From: Bombus terrestris
Taxonomy: Eukaryota; Arthropoda; Insecta; Hymenoptera; Apidae
Assembly (NCBI RefSeq): GCF_910591885.1
Contig: NC_063273.1
Coordinates: 3,534,001 to 3,598,000, forward strand
DNA: 64,000 nucleotides
Direction: 5' to 3'
A model generated the notes under the pieces. That model was given only the letters and a program-made list of their open reading frames with translations, was not told the DNA's origin and made no database searches. The position numbers were made by a program, and so were the translations under genes. Shown here piece after piece: positions 52,601-64,000 of the stretch (positions within the stretch are counted from its first letter, which is position 1; each line of letters starts with the position of its first letter).

Positions 52601-55600
52601 TCAGATGGCCACAAAAAGAACAATTACTTCTTTTCTCTCCTTGGAACTCTGTTTTGTCTCTTTCTTTGTATTACACCATAGCGCTGCTTGATTTTACATT
52701 TTTAAATATCGGTAGAAGTATTGAAAATATAAAAATGTTTGACATTCGGAGAACTAAAAGACGCAAGATTCGCAATAGGTAAATAAAAAGTGGAGTAATT
52801 TTTGTAGCAATTTTGCCATTGGTACATCGGTTACGTGTGCACGCCTAATTTTACAGATGCAAACAAACGAAGTACTAAATGACGAATCGTAATATACTCA
52901 AAAACGAAACACATCGATCGAAGAAAGTTGTGCGCGACAGATTTCTCGTTTAAGGCGTTTCGTCATTCGCAAGTTTCTCCATTAATGCGTCTTGAGAAGT
53001 TGCGTTACGCGACGATACATATCTACGGATCGAGCGTGCAAAGATACGACGGATTCACAGTGGGACACCGTGCACGTGAATAATGCTGTTTGCCGAGAAA
53101 ACATCGAACGCGAACGACGTTCGTACGCCGTGGGACGTGACGGGAAATCGCTTTCACGGCGGCAACCGAGTAGTAGTTGAACGACGTTTTTGCAGACACG
53201 ATGAGTCTTAAGATATCTTGAAACAGTTTGATCCGACTCAAACAAGAAATTAGGAGGAACGAAGTTTCACTGTCGATGTATTTTTGAGGAAATGATTTGA
53301 TGGAAGCCTGTGCTAAATAAGAAATATACCGCGATTCTGGATGATTCAATTTTCCTTGTGCCCTCATATAGATGTGGGCAAATAATCGAAAGATAGGAAC
53401 GATATATCGTTTTCAAGTACTAAACGTAAAAATAGCTGAAATTCTAAAATATCTTCTTTCCTACAACGATATTTCAAATGAATATCTTGAAAGTATCCTG
53501 TACTAGTATCTGTTATAAGTAAGATACTCTACAATTCCAAGTTTCATAACATATGTTTCTCGGTAAAACTGGTAATCCAATAACTTCTTCTGGCTTTAAA
53601 CAATTTCGTTTCTTTTAATCATCTAGAAAATATTGATTTTTTATTAGAAATACAAAAGAGCCTCTTCAAATTCTACTTTTACCTCGTTAAGAGACAGGTA
53701 GTAACGCAACATCTACCAATCCAATGAATTTGTTATAATAAGTACAATCGTTCGGTTCGACAGTCTCTCCAAAAATCTACGTTTTCATTTTTCTGCGAAA
53801 AGATTTAATACACTCGTAACATTCCAACAACGATCGCGATCCACGTGAAATGAAAACATCCTAAACACCACTAACGATATCGTTGCCGAAAGACGACCAA
53901 TTTCGCCAGTATCCCGTGTTTTCCAGTACAATACCGTTCGAAACAAGGCTGCCAATTAGGGAGCGAAGTTTGCACCGATGAAACCGGCCGAGCTAGCACG
54001 CGACGCGAAGCTTCTAACAATAAATCACGGATTCACTTTCCCCGGCGTCTATCTAATGGCAACAATTGTCTGAAATAACGCGATTACACGGGCGAGGCGA
54101 TGATTTATTATTAGTCGATGCGTCAGGGCATTCCATTAGGAGCGTTAGTCAGCGCGGAACTCTTCCCTCGTTCGAAACGAAGGCTGCACAAACAATTAAG
54201 AGGGAGGCGATCGTCGGATAATAATCGTAAACGGCCGCTGCCAGCCTTTGCGAGCGAACGGACGTTCGTTTAATTTTCCCTTGGCCCGCGGCCGTCCGTG
54301 TATTTTCGTAGTCGGTTTTCACGGCGAGCCATGAACCGCGAACGTCCCGTCACTCCAGTCGAGATCTATATTCTCGCGTTCCTAGCCAACAGGCGAAGGC
54401 TGACCGGAATCCATCCTTCTTGTTTTATGTCTTAATATCGACGGCTTAACGAGATACAAACAACGTGTGTTTGGATAAATCGTTTATTCCTTCTTCAGAG
54501 ATGAGAGATTAAGTAACCGACTCATTTCGCTACGGTTAGCTTATTCTGATTTATTTTTCTCTATTTCTTCTTTTACTTTTTATCGGGAATTTTATTGTTT
54601 CGATACCTTTGGAGAAATTGATTTATCTCTTGAAATAAAAAATTCGAGAGTTTCTTTTTCTAGTAGAATTTCATTCCGAACGAAACACGATGACTTTAAC
54701 GATGGTCAATTGTAACATTACTAATTTTAAAGCGTAAAAGTAACATTGTTGGAGAAATAATTGATTTCTTATTGACAAATAAAAGATCGAGTATCTTCAG
54801 TAGCTTGTTTGATAAAATATTACCAACAGGTGGACGTAGCATGCTTAGTAGATTACTAGAAAAATTATTAGCTCCTCGATTTAGCAATTGCGTCTCTTTG
54901 GTTCTCTTTTACCATATTTCATTTCATAAATATTCTGAATATTCTCAATGCTCTCAATATTCTGAAAAAATCTCTATCTCAAGTGGCAAAAACGGAAAAT
55001 ATTTACTGTTGTGAAAGAGAAAACAAGCAGGATGTTTTCGTTGTACCATTTATTAAAAAATGTAATCTTGCACTTACAATTTTACTACGAAGGCGACGAT
55101 GCGTTACAACAATGTAGCGAAATGAAAAAGGGGCTAAAAAATCACAAAGTACAGTGATTAATTTAATCACACGGGAAAATTAAATTTCGGCTTGCGTGAC
55201 TCTCGAAACGATGCCATAACGTGGCAAGTAAACACGACGTAGCGACGCGTTTAACACGGCGCCAGTGAAATTGAAATATAATCGAGACTGTAATTAAGGC
55301 GATGTTTGCATCGTTAATATTGAACGCGCCAGCGTTCAAGCGTATTATCGTAAAATCTGATCGACCTCTAGAACAGTTTTGCATTCGCTTTGTTGGCGAT
55401 GAATGCTGAAAGTTGGCACAATTCTCGGCTAATCATTGCGCAGTTCTTCGTACGAATTTTATACAGATAATACTGCATATAAACAGACTGTGATTGTGAG
55501 ATATATACATATTATATATATCATTTATTATATATACATATATTTATAGAGACATGGTATTTATAAAAATGTCAAAACGTTTGTTATAAATATTGTAAAG

Positions 55601-57330
55601 CGTAAATAACTATTACTTCCTTTTATAAAAAACGACCAAAGCTCGAACGACATCAGTTTGCAATTGGATCAAGTACGGCGAATAACTTCGATGTGATCTC
55701 GAAGTTCCAAGGAGCAAAGCGACCAAGCTTATGATTAATGGTATCTTGTAATCACAGGTAAAATATGCCACAGATAAAGCTCGATGTATCGCAACGACCG
55801 TCGAGGGAATTACAGAGGTAACAATAAGTACACATACTTTCACGGTCTACTCCTTTTATCAGATCTGAATTACCAGCTGCTATGTATAAACTGTTTGTAT
55901 TATCGCAAATATTACGTATCATGAAGCACCGACGTAATCAGCTACTTCGTACTCTTTGTAGCCACTTCGCATAAGCAAAAAGAAGAAAATCAGAAAGATA
56001 TATAAGATAATATAAGAATCTTATATAAGGAGCTTCAAAAGGAATGAAAATAATTTATTATGAGATCGTACAAATGAATGGCTCATTGAACGAACGACAA
56101 TTCGCTGTTAATCTTTCCTCATCGCACGATTTATTCGTGGTTTTAAAATAAGCAAAGGCGCCGTAGGCGAGAACGAAGGATGCTGAAATTTATTGGAACA
56201 TTCGTTAATCGATGTTTCAAATAACCGATAATCCATTGCAAAGCAATATCGATAAGAGATGTAAATAGACGTATTTTCCTTTCTTTTTTCTTCTTAAATT
56301 TACCAGCATTTCAGACCAGTTCCGCCTACTATCAGCTACGTTAAAACGAGCTACACCTGTTAAGAGATCTACGTTCATCGATCAGTCGTCTGTCATAAGT
56401 ATCCTTCGCTTATATTATTTTTGCAATAATAATGCCTACACTGATTCGCACTCAGGACTCAGAAACCTTCCACCATCGACTCATTTCCACGCGTAAACCA
56501 TTTTTCTGGTCGCGCAACAATGCGACCGGAGTGCCACCTTCGCAGAATGCAAAGTGTCAAGTCGTAAATAACAGCGGTATTATTTATGGAGGCTGTGGCG
56601 ACAATAGTAGAATCGGGCACAGAACGCTCGCGTAACAAGAATGGAAAAATGAGCAAAAATCGTAAGGGACAGTGACTGCGATACGACGGTAAATTTTACT
56701 GCGCGTTCCAAAAGCGGGGATAAATGATCTCGCAAGGATTATACCTACTTGATACGTGACTGTATTTAATAAGGATTTACTCAGTTCGTAAAAAAAGGAA
56801 AAAAAAAAGATTACAAGATAAGTTAAGCGAAAGTTCGTAAAACTTCATGTTAGGTAAACATGGACAAACTTCTTGATCTGTTGCATGAAATGAAAAGTTG
56901 ATTGCTTCAAGAGGTGTCTAAAAGTTCTGAACATTCCAAGATTAATAGTTCGCTGTTATTTCGAGGAAATGAAGATGAACCGAAGCTATGAGCTTTTATA
57001 AAAGAGTAAACAGCAATTTGCTTATTTCAACATAGCCTACATATAATAACTATTCATCCCTTATATTCCACCCTTCTCTTTAGTTCTACCTTTAATTATA
57101 ATTCTGTCGAATATAACATCTTTTAAATTTCATTTTGAAATCTAAATTTTATTCCCGTCACACGTTCGAAACAATCCGATGTCGTTATATTAAACTATAT
57201 TAAAACTATTGCAAACCTAGCGAAAGATCAATCAAACTAGAAGGTCTACTCACTGAAGAACAGGTGAGGACCAGAGTGCAATCACTCGTCGCGTTTCCTC
57301 CATTTAATCGTGCAAATAAAATCTAATTTC
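49684..57330. other. Mostly AT-rich non-coding DNA
   Basis: 51000-51400, 53000-53370 and 53900-54410 are richer in GC. Minus-strand frames 53023-53367 (114 codons) and 52982-53245 (87 codons) overlap each other, so at most one could be real, and neither is recognised. 54900-54965 carries short ATTCTGAATATTCTCAAT-like repeats. An (AT)n stretch is listed separately. Confidence 0.5.
55501..55548 (+). repeat. (AT)n-rich stretch
   Basis: Interrupted AT/TA dinucleotide repeat with embedded TATATACATA motifs. Confidence 0.85.
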
Positions 57331-57499
57331 AGTCTATTCGGTGCAACAAAGCCGACGACATTAGCCAGCTGCTTCCGTTCTATCGTGGAAATAAATCTCA
57401 CGTCGTCGTTCGGGATTGGGATCCCGCCGAAGAATCGGCCGTTCTCTTTTCTTTCCGAGCGCGCCGGCTGCAGTTCATTTTATGTGCCTTCCACTTCTC
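57331..57499 (+). CDS. Candidate plus-strand exon with strong donor
   Basis: A moderate acceptor (TCTAATTTCAG, ending 57330) opens a block that reaches a good donor GTGAGT at 57500. One frame is open for all 56 codons, starting SIRCNKADDISQLLPFYRGN and ending LCAFHFS. A second frame is open as well and runs on as a 123-codon frame to about 57681. GC rises at the acceptor but stays high after the donor, so composition supports only the left edge. No family is recognised. Confidence 0.15.
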
Positions 57500-58804
57500 G
57501 TGAGTACGACGCGCGAGATAATATGGAAGAACGAAGAACGCGGAGCAAGAGAGGAAGCGACTGGAACGAAGTACCCGAACAAGGAAGAAAAGAAAGACGA
57601 AGGATTTTACCCTTCGTGCAGATCGAAGCACCTGAGTCCATCCCAAGGGACACCGTAGTCACTATTCGACGAAATGGGTGACGATTTATGCAACTTCCAG
57701 CACCCAACCCTGTTTGTCGACTGTGAAGGATGATTCGAAAATCCTAATGAGAAATTTTCTTAAACCGTGAAGATTGATCAAATAATTTGAACTTATTTGC
57801 ATTGGTGTGTCTAAGCTCTGATGATGAAGAATCTTGGAAGACTTGGATAGAGAAACAGAAAGCTTAAAAAATTTGGTAATCTCCCTTAACCCCGAAAAAC
57901 ATATATATAATCGATAATTGATACATATATGTGATCAATTACTGATATGACATTAACAATTCTCTGATAGATTACATTTGTCATTCGAATCATAAAAAAC
58001 ATGCTTCTAATAGGCAGATGTAATCAAATAAACAAATAACTTTCACAAGCAATCTTAGTAATTGTTCACATAGATAAAATTAATCGTCGAGCCGAACACC
58101 CACAAGATAAATTTTCTGTACCATTCTTACCAATCGATCCTCTGAAGTTCAACGTATCTGTAAAACCAGGACCCCGCGAACCGGTTCGAAATTAAAAAGC
58201 TCTCAACGCAACGTGTACCGAGCCGAACGATGAAATAAAAACATCCGACTGTATGAACGTTTATTCATCGGTATCACTTTCCATCTATATCTCGCTCTAT
58301 CTATTCTTAGCGTGTAGATAGTCACTGTACGTGTGCACAAAGGGGAACGTATAATTAAGAGTCATCTACGACGGTGACATCGTAGACTATAGATAATTTA
58401 CGAGCCCATTATATTCGATTTTTCTTAGAAACCATGGTCGTATTGACTAGGGAGTTCTGCTCGTTTTACTCGCTTTTACAAGCTGACGACGTCCCCGATA
58501 TTTTGATCTCTGAAGACGGCTTTTGCCGCCGTGTGCTCGTAAAACTCGCCCTATCTTTAGGGAGAGAAGGAACGAAAGGCAACAGATAAAACGTGTCGCA
58601 TATAGCGCGGGCTTCGTCACGTCGTGTCGTTTCGAAAACTGTAATGTGACAACCCTCCTGACTGGAAGAGCATGCGGGTAAATATTTAGCCGGTCGACAA
58701 CACGTGGCTCGACTGATTTCCCTCTACTCTTCTATCCGATTTTCGATACATTTCCTCGTTATACAATTACGGGTTAGGTGGTGCTAGTTTTATTAAGAAA
58801 AATT
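57500..58804. other. CpG-rich flank followed by AT-rich DNA
   Basis: The CpG-rich block continues to about 57680. On the minus strand a pyrimidine tract (CCTTCTCTCCCTAAAG) ends at about 58553 and is followed by two short open frames; unmatched. Otherwise nothing is seen. Confidence 0.45.
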
Positions 58805-59038
58805 CTTTTCTACATGAACGTGGTAGCGAGATATCTCGATATTGCCATTTTATAATAGCCAGGCTAATTGTTTTCAGTGCAGTTTATATCTGTGTTAAAG
58901 AAGCAAGAAATGTTGGAAAAACTTTTCTGCATGAACGTGGTAGCGAGATATCTCGACATTGCCATTTTATAATAGCCAGGCTAATTGTTTTCAGTGCAGT
59001 TTATATCTGTGTTAAAGAAGCAAGAAATGTTGGAAGAA
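58805..59038 (+). repeat. Direct tandem duplication, 2 x 117 bp
   Basis: Unit 58805-58921 is repeated at once at 58922-59038. I count three mismatches (58812/58929, 58840/58957, 58919/59036) and no gap, so about 97 percent identity. Each unit contains the perfect 12-bp palindrome CGAGATATCTCG (58827-58838 and 58944-58955). The near identity points to a recent duplication. A microsatellite-rich stretch begins about 70 bp downstream. Confidence 0.95.
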
Positions 59039-59107
59039 CTTGTACTACGTCAAACTACTAATAAATATCGTACACACAAAGACTTACAATATCGTTCGAA
59101 TACTTAC

Positions 59108-59150
59108 ATATATATATATGCTGCTACTATTACTACTACTACTATTACTA
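59108..59150 (+). repeat. Compound (AT)n / (CTA)n microsatellite
   Basis: Six AT units, then a run of CTA/TTA triplets. It lies just beyond the 117-bp tandem duplication. Confidence 0.9.
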
Positions 59151-62100
59151 ATAGTACTATTTTTTACTAAATATACGTTTACAGTAAATGTTTAGTAATT
59201 TCTACAAATATTTTTAGATTAATTTTAAATTTGGTCGGTATAATTATGATAGTCGTGTCTCATTACAGTGTTAATGGAATTTCAGAATGTTTTATATAAC
59301 GTTATTACTGTCTTCAAGCATCGTTTATAATGAAATAAACGGTGACACGTACGCGGATAATAAATGTCGGCGAGTTTTTCGGGACCATTAGGAGCGACCG
59401 GTTGATGCAGCATGTGTGCACCACCGACGCGTCTTAACAAAGCTCGATGCAAGTAATGCGTGCGGCGGAATCAGCTTGCGTAACGCACATGCACGATGCA
59501 CGCCACGCCGGCTGACCCACATGCGCGGTCTTTATTTAAACTGGTTTCCTCCTTGGCGTCCTTTAGTACCGTCTTTCGGCTACAATTTCATTAAAAGAGT
59601 CATCGGTTTCGAGTTCGCGTTCCGCTTCGTTTCGGAATCAATTTCAGAGCGTTGCGTAAAAGACACAGTTTCGACTTCGCTAGAATTTAATTATGAAGAA
59701 ATATTTTTAACTTCTTAAAACAAGAATCAAAAGAAACTAACTAACAAGAATCAAACTAAGAATCAAAAGTCTGCGGTCACCATCTGCTGCGTATAAACCC
59801 AGATGTAAAGAAAAAGGTACGTTTAGAATGTCGTTATATAAAAATATTGTTTCCTATAGCACTAATCCATAATTAATAATTAAATCAGAAGAAGATTCAT
59901 GTCCAAAAAGAGGATAAACATTTATCCTCTTATAATAATAAATATGTACAAAAACAAATTCATAATTGCAATTTTTATGCAGTAAATTTTCACAGTTCCG
60001 CACTCCAACTGTGGTAGGCAGGATCATTCGAATTTATCGATACACCATTAACCTATAAGCTGACGATGTATCGCGATGCTTGATTTTACTCGGTAATTCT
60101 AAAAGTAATTGGACACACTGTTTACTCCATGGCCTTTTCAAAAATAGTTGCACACCTCGCGACCAGATAGTTGTGTCCAGTTATTTGCAGCGTGAAACTG
60201 GGTTGCACGTTAAATCGCGCGTTAATCGTGCATCGACGCTCCATCAGGGAGAATATTGTTCGATTAGAATGCATTGACGTTCGGAAGAAAAAGTGCTGGT
60301 CATCGTCGTGTCATTTTGGAACAGCGCGAAAATACGCGATCGTCGAAATTTAATCGGATTTCAAGACTCCAGTTGGTTAAATTTGTCAGCTCACAACATG
60401 TTAATTTAAAAAAAGATAATAAATCGGATTTGAGAATAAGAATCGAATAGGAGAAGATTATTTAATCGTTGGAAAAAAGAGAAACGGAATCGGTAAATCA
60501 TTCGCGGAAACGTCGTCCCAGCAACGAGCGCGAGGTTAAAAAGAAGCTCGCGGTCAAAACGCGCGGCCAACTTATGGCTCGTGTACGAGACGCCAGCTAA
60601 AATATGACTCCCAAAGCACGGGTACTCACTACACAGAGGCGTTTCAACTATTAAAATGGAATTTAGTCTCGACCGCCGGCGTATTTCACTTCCTAACTTA
60701 CAGCGCTCTTGAAACACTCGCATCGTTGCTAAATAATACCATGCCCTCCTAAAACTCGCGTATCAACTCGTCAAATTATGCCTGAACGAACGTGAAAGCA
60801 TCCACCAAGAAATGGTTCTCAATCTTCTGCGCTAACTAAATTATTAAATGAAATATTTTTCGCCACTGTAACTTTCTACTTTAACCAAATTAAAAATTAC
60901 CAATTAAATTAAAGAACCTAGTTAACAATTTAATCAGTTTCAACGTAGTACGAAGAGAACCGCAAAAACCAACCAACTTTCTGTGTGGTAACATCAAATA
61001 GCTGGTACATCAAGTTCCATGAAACGCGACAAACGAAGAGGAAGAATGGCGACGAGAATGAAACGAAGAAAAGAGGTAGGTTAGAGGGCGTAGCCTCGAC
61101 GTCGGTCACCGAATGGTCCACTGGAATTCTCATACATTCAATCGCCTATCGACGCGGAATTCCAAGACTTTTTGATAAAAAAAGATGGAAAAAGCTCGTA
61201 GATGTAAGTCTTCCGACAGGGCACGTCGCGCCGTGTCGACGAACGATTCCCACGAGTTGTGCCAACTACGTTCGGGCTCCTCATTTCCATACTACCGCGA
61301 ATCCCGTTTCCATCGGGGTAGTTTCTATGGATCGGACCACTATAGAGACCGCGTCACGTGCAGCTACTCGAGGATCGAACAGAGAATTTGCTCGAATCGA
61401 GCGACTTTGGATCGGTCGAGGAGGAACTTGATTTATCGCATCCCTCGCTTGAGGGGTGCTCGTCGCTTTTGATGCCTCATCGTTTACAAACTGCGCGAGT
61501 TTGTGCGACTGGAGAGGGACTTCGAGTGCCGTACGCTCGATCATTCGTTTGGAAATGCGGATAATAAGGTGGCTACGTTTGCAGATTTTAATTAGACAAA
61601 TTTTTGTATTTACTTCTACTTGTGATAAACGTCTGTTGGCTTCGATACACGTCGATCGCGTATTTATTTTATATAATACGTAGTAGAAGATATATAGGGC
61701 AGAAAAGAAATTCTAATCTGTGTCTGTGTGAAGTATGACGTGTCTCGTAAGAAATATACAGTTAGACCTTCTTTCAAACACGAAACAGAAAATAATAAGA
61801 TGTCGAGTAAGACATAGAAGAAATAATAAGATTCGTCTAGTAGAATTCTACTCTTCGTGAAAGATTCAGATATAATAACAACGTTTCTTTCCTTCGTTAA
61901 TAACCTGTGCCACTGATGTGACGTTCATTTGCGAATAAAAGAAATAGACAGATAGCTAGAGTGATAAATAAAACTTGTCGATGAAGTTGTCTAGTAAAAC
62001 AGATCGGGTAATTAATGTTACTGGTATATCAGATATTACGTTGCAGAATAGAGTAAAGATATGTATCGGATAGTCTTAATAAGCAGATCAAATAGACAGA

Positions 62101-62226
62101 CTTAATCAAGTAAACAGAGAAGTGTAGATTTTAGTTCGTCAATTAGAATATTAAAAAGTATAATTTGATGCTAAGGAACGGCATATCTTTTACATCAGTG
62201 TCTGTAAGATTCCATTAATTACATAC
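59151..62226. other. Presumed intron or intergenic DNA left of the 62227 exon
   Basis: AT-rich except for 59340-59650 and a CpG-rich block at 61080-61560 with frames of 148, 95 and 87 codons on both strands. 59709-59770 carries three AAGAATCAAA units. If 62227-62289 is an exon, at least the part next to it is intron of a minus-strand gene. Confidence 0.45.
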
Positions 62227-62289
62227 CGAGTTGATGGCTGTCATGCTGCTAACTCGACCTGGATCTGTGTCCACTAGCCCGTTGTCACT
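62227..62289 (-). CDS. Internal coding exon (63 bp, phase 0-0) of an unidentified minus-strand gene
   Basis: Read on the minus strand, a pyrimidine tract of about 20 bases ends in GTTGTAG directly before this block, with a branch-point-like TTAAC about 30 bases upstream. The block is followed by the donor GTATGT. Only one of three frames is open: it starts SDNGLVDTDPGRVSS, ends MTAINS, and encodes 21 residues in whole codons at both ends. GC is about 54 percent by my count, against roughly one third in the flanking AT-rich DNA, and the change falls at the two splice sites. The peptide is polar with Asp, Gly and Ser, like a linker or cytoplasmic loop, and shows no known domain. A phase 0-0 exon of 63 bp can be skipped without changing frame, so a cassette exon is possible. 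No convincing partner exon is seen to its right within the window. Gene identity is unknown to me. Confidence 0.68.
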
Positions 62290-64000
62290 CTACAACAAAA
62301 AAAAGAAAAAAATTGTCGGTTAATATGAGAAATAGCAGAGCCAGTCGCTAATTACGAACGAAATTGGTGATATCGTGGTTGGAAACAACGCGTAAATCGC
62401 CACGACAATTAAATATCCAACGGATCGTTAATCATCGAAATTTGCAATTGAAATTAACGTGGCAAAAATCAAACGCAGAGAATACGTAGAAAAACTGAAT
62501 CAACCGATTCGTTAATATCGTAGATTGAACTCGACAAGTATTTTAGTTTCTAAATTGTTGAGTTACAAATTAAAACGATCGGAGGAAAAGATAACCGCAA
62601 TGGGAAGAAAAGTGGAAGGGTAACAGGAACATTTTTGCCCAGCGAATTCACCCAAGAGCGGAGGTAAATGAGGGCTAACACGAGTGCACTCGACGTTGGG
62701 CACACGATTTTGTTTTAATCGCCGCCGGTCGCAATTAAAATTTCGTCTCGTCGAAAATGTTTCTTATTCGGCCCTCGAAACCGTCTCGTCAAGCGAGGAC
62801 ATTAATTAGGCAGCGCTAATGCCGCTAAAATATCAGAGAAATATAGCGAAATATCGATATCGTTGGTAACGATAATTTCCTTAATGGAGTATAAATCGTT
62901 AAAGTACATCAAGGTGGAAAATTATTTATTTAGAAACTTTTTTAATCATTTCTGCTTGAAGGTAGAAATCAAAGGGTGAGACGTTAGCGTTAAAAAGGAA
63001 CGTCGAAAAATAAATTCCGCTTTAGTACATGTTCAAACACATTAGCGAAAGTAGTAATTTAAAGCGAAGTTAACATTCTTATACTACCCTTTTCACTTAT
63101 TCTTACGCTATATAATACATCCTATGCTAAGTTTCGTCACGCGATCTTATTGAAAAATATAAATTATTTGAAAGAACGATAATATTACAAATGTAACAAT
63201 TACAATTCACTTAAAATTCCTATTATTCTCTACCAAGTAACGGCTATTCGACGAGGACGCAAATCATGCTGAAACTCGAAACGGCAAAAAGAAAACGCTC
63301 GTATCTCGCAACCACGACGATTGCTGAATCGAGGCAAATAAAAGCAACCCTATCGGCGCAGACTCCAAACGAAAGCACGTTCCAGCCAAACTCGAAATCG
63401 ATCTCGGCAAAAAGGCAACGTTAGTGGTAATTCGTGGTAAAAATCGTGTCTCGATTCGGCGGAAACGTTGGTCGGTCCAGTTTAGAGTCGTCCATGGCGA
63501 TCTCACGCGATCCAGTCAGGATTATCGAGATGGAAATTTCGTGCTCGATGCACGGACGACGGAAACGCGCTCGAGAATCATCGGAGCGTATCGTACGGGA
63601 GGGGTTCGACACGAAGAAACGGCACAAAGACGACGTTGGCCACGGAATCGTGGCGAAAGAGCAACCTGGGTGCAAGCGTCGTTCCGAACTTTGATCGTAA
63701 AACTGTGCCGGACTTCTCAGACTAGCTGGAGCGTCCGTCTTGAACGTCTGCCAGATCGGTTATGCTTGAATAAATTTACGTGTCGAAGCAAAGCGTGAAC
63801 TGCCACCGTTCCGTTTTCCTCGTTCCGCCATCGTGGTTTTTTTGGCCTTAGGCAAAGTCAGGCCGCGAATAGTCGCTCGGAGGTGTGAAGCGAGACGAGG
63901 GTGTAATTTCTGATAGGAGACAAGCGCGACGATGCTTCGGCTTGAAACGGTGATACCGATGATCGAGGACAGCTCGTAAAACGAGGGTTAAACGACCTAA
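62290..64000. other. Intron flank of the 62227 exon, then CpG-rich DNA to the window end
   Basis: 62290-62317 is the pyrimidine tract (minus strand) of the exon. 62640-62860 is moderately GC-rich with homeodomain-type TAATTA/ATTAATTAGG sites and resembles conserved non-coding DNA. 63240-64000 is CpG-rich with overlapping frames on both strands (63421-63798). No donor was found here that would pair with the exon. Confidence 0.45.

Noticed and set aside
53023..53367. 114-codon minus-strand frame with protein-like composition
   Set aside because: An 87-codon frame overlaps it on the same strand and no splice sites or family match favours either.

Overview
The window looks like nuclear DNA of an insect, most likely a bee or other hymenopteran. 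It is AT-rich overall, yet CpG dinucleotides are abundant throughout, and it carries short microsatellites, GAGA-type purine tracts and a few decayed dispersed repeats. There is no prokaryotic gene organisation: the longest open frame is 251 codons, most long frames overlap another frame on the opposite strand, and none resembles a protein family I recognise. Organism and gene identity are inferences from composition and splice-site style, not from a recognised gene.

The best-supported gene piece is a 63-bp internal exon on the minus strand at 62227-62289. It has a long pyrimidine tract ending in TAG, a GTATGT donor, one uninterrupted phase-0 frame of 21 codons, and a GC content well above the intron on either side, with the change falling at both splice sites. 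If it is real, a minus-strand gene crosses the right end, and much of the window to its left may be one long intron or intron plus intergenic DNA. I cannot name the gene. Five weaker splice-bounded frames are listed as candidates with low confidence: 38858-39093 (+), 49442-49683 (-), 15912-16052 (-), 6637-6734 (-) and 57331-57499 (+). Frames of this length arise by chance in a window this size.

Layout. 1-6.6 kb is mostly AT-rich non-coding DNA with a CpG-rich block near 2 kb and a decayed repeat end near 4.2 kb. 7.5-9.1 kb holds three copies of a short motif. A dispersed repeat of about 370 bp occurs at 11.3 kb and again, in the same orientation, at 24.5 kb. 15.2-17.3 kb is the largest GC-rich block, with a GAGA tract and the longest open frame. 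17-33 kb alternates AT-rich DNA with CpG-rich blocks. A 20-bp perfect palindrome with a Grainyhead-type core lies at 36.6 kb. A 117-bp direct tandem duplication lies at 58.8-59.0 kb, followed by microsatellites. The last kilobase is again CpG-rich.

I found no tRNA, rRNA, recognisable microRNA, CRISPR array, intact transposase or reverse transcriptase. Nothing in the sequence supports a novel multi-gene system. The observations worth following up are the cassette-like exon, the candidate exons, and the repeat structures.
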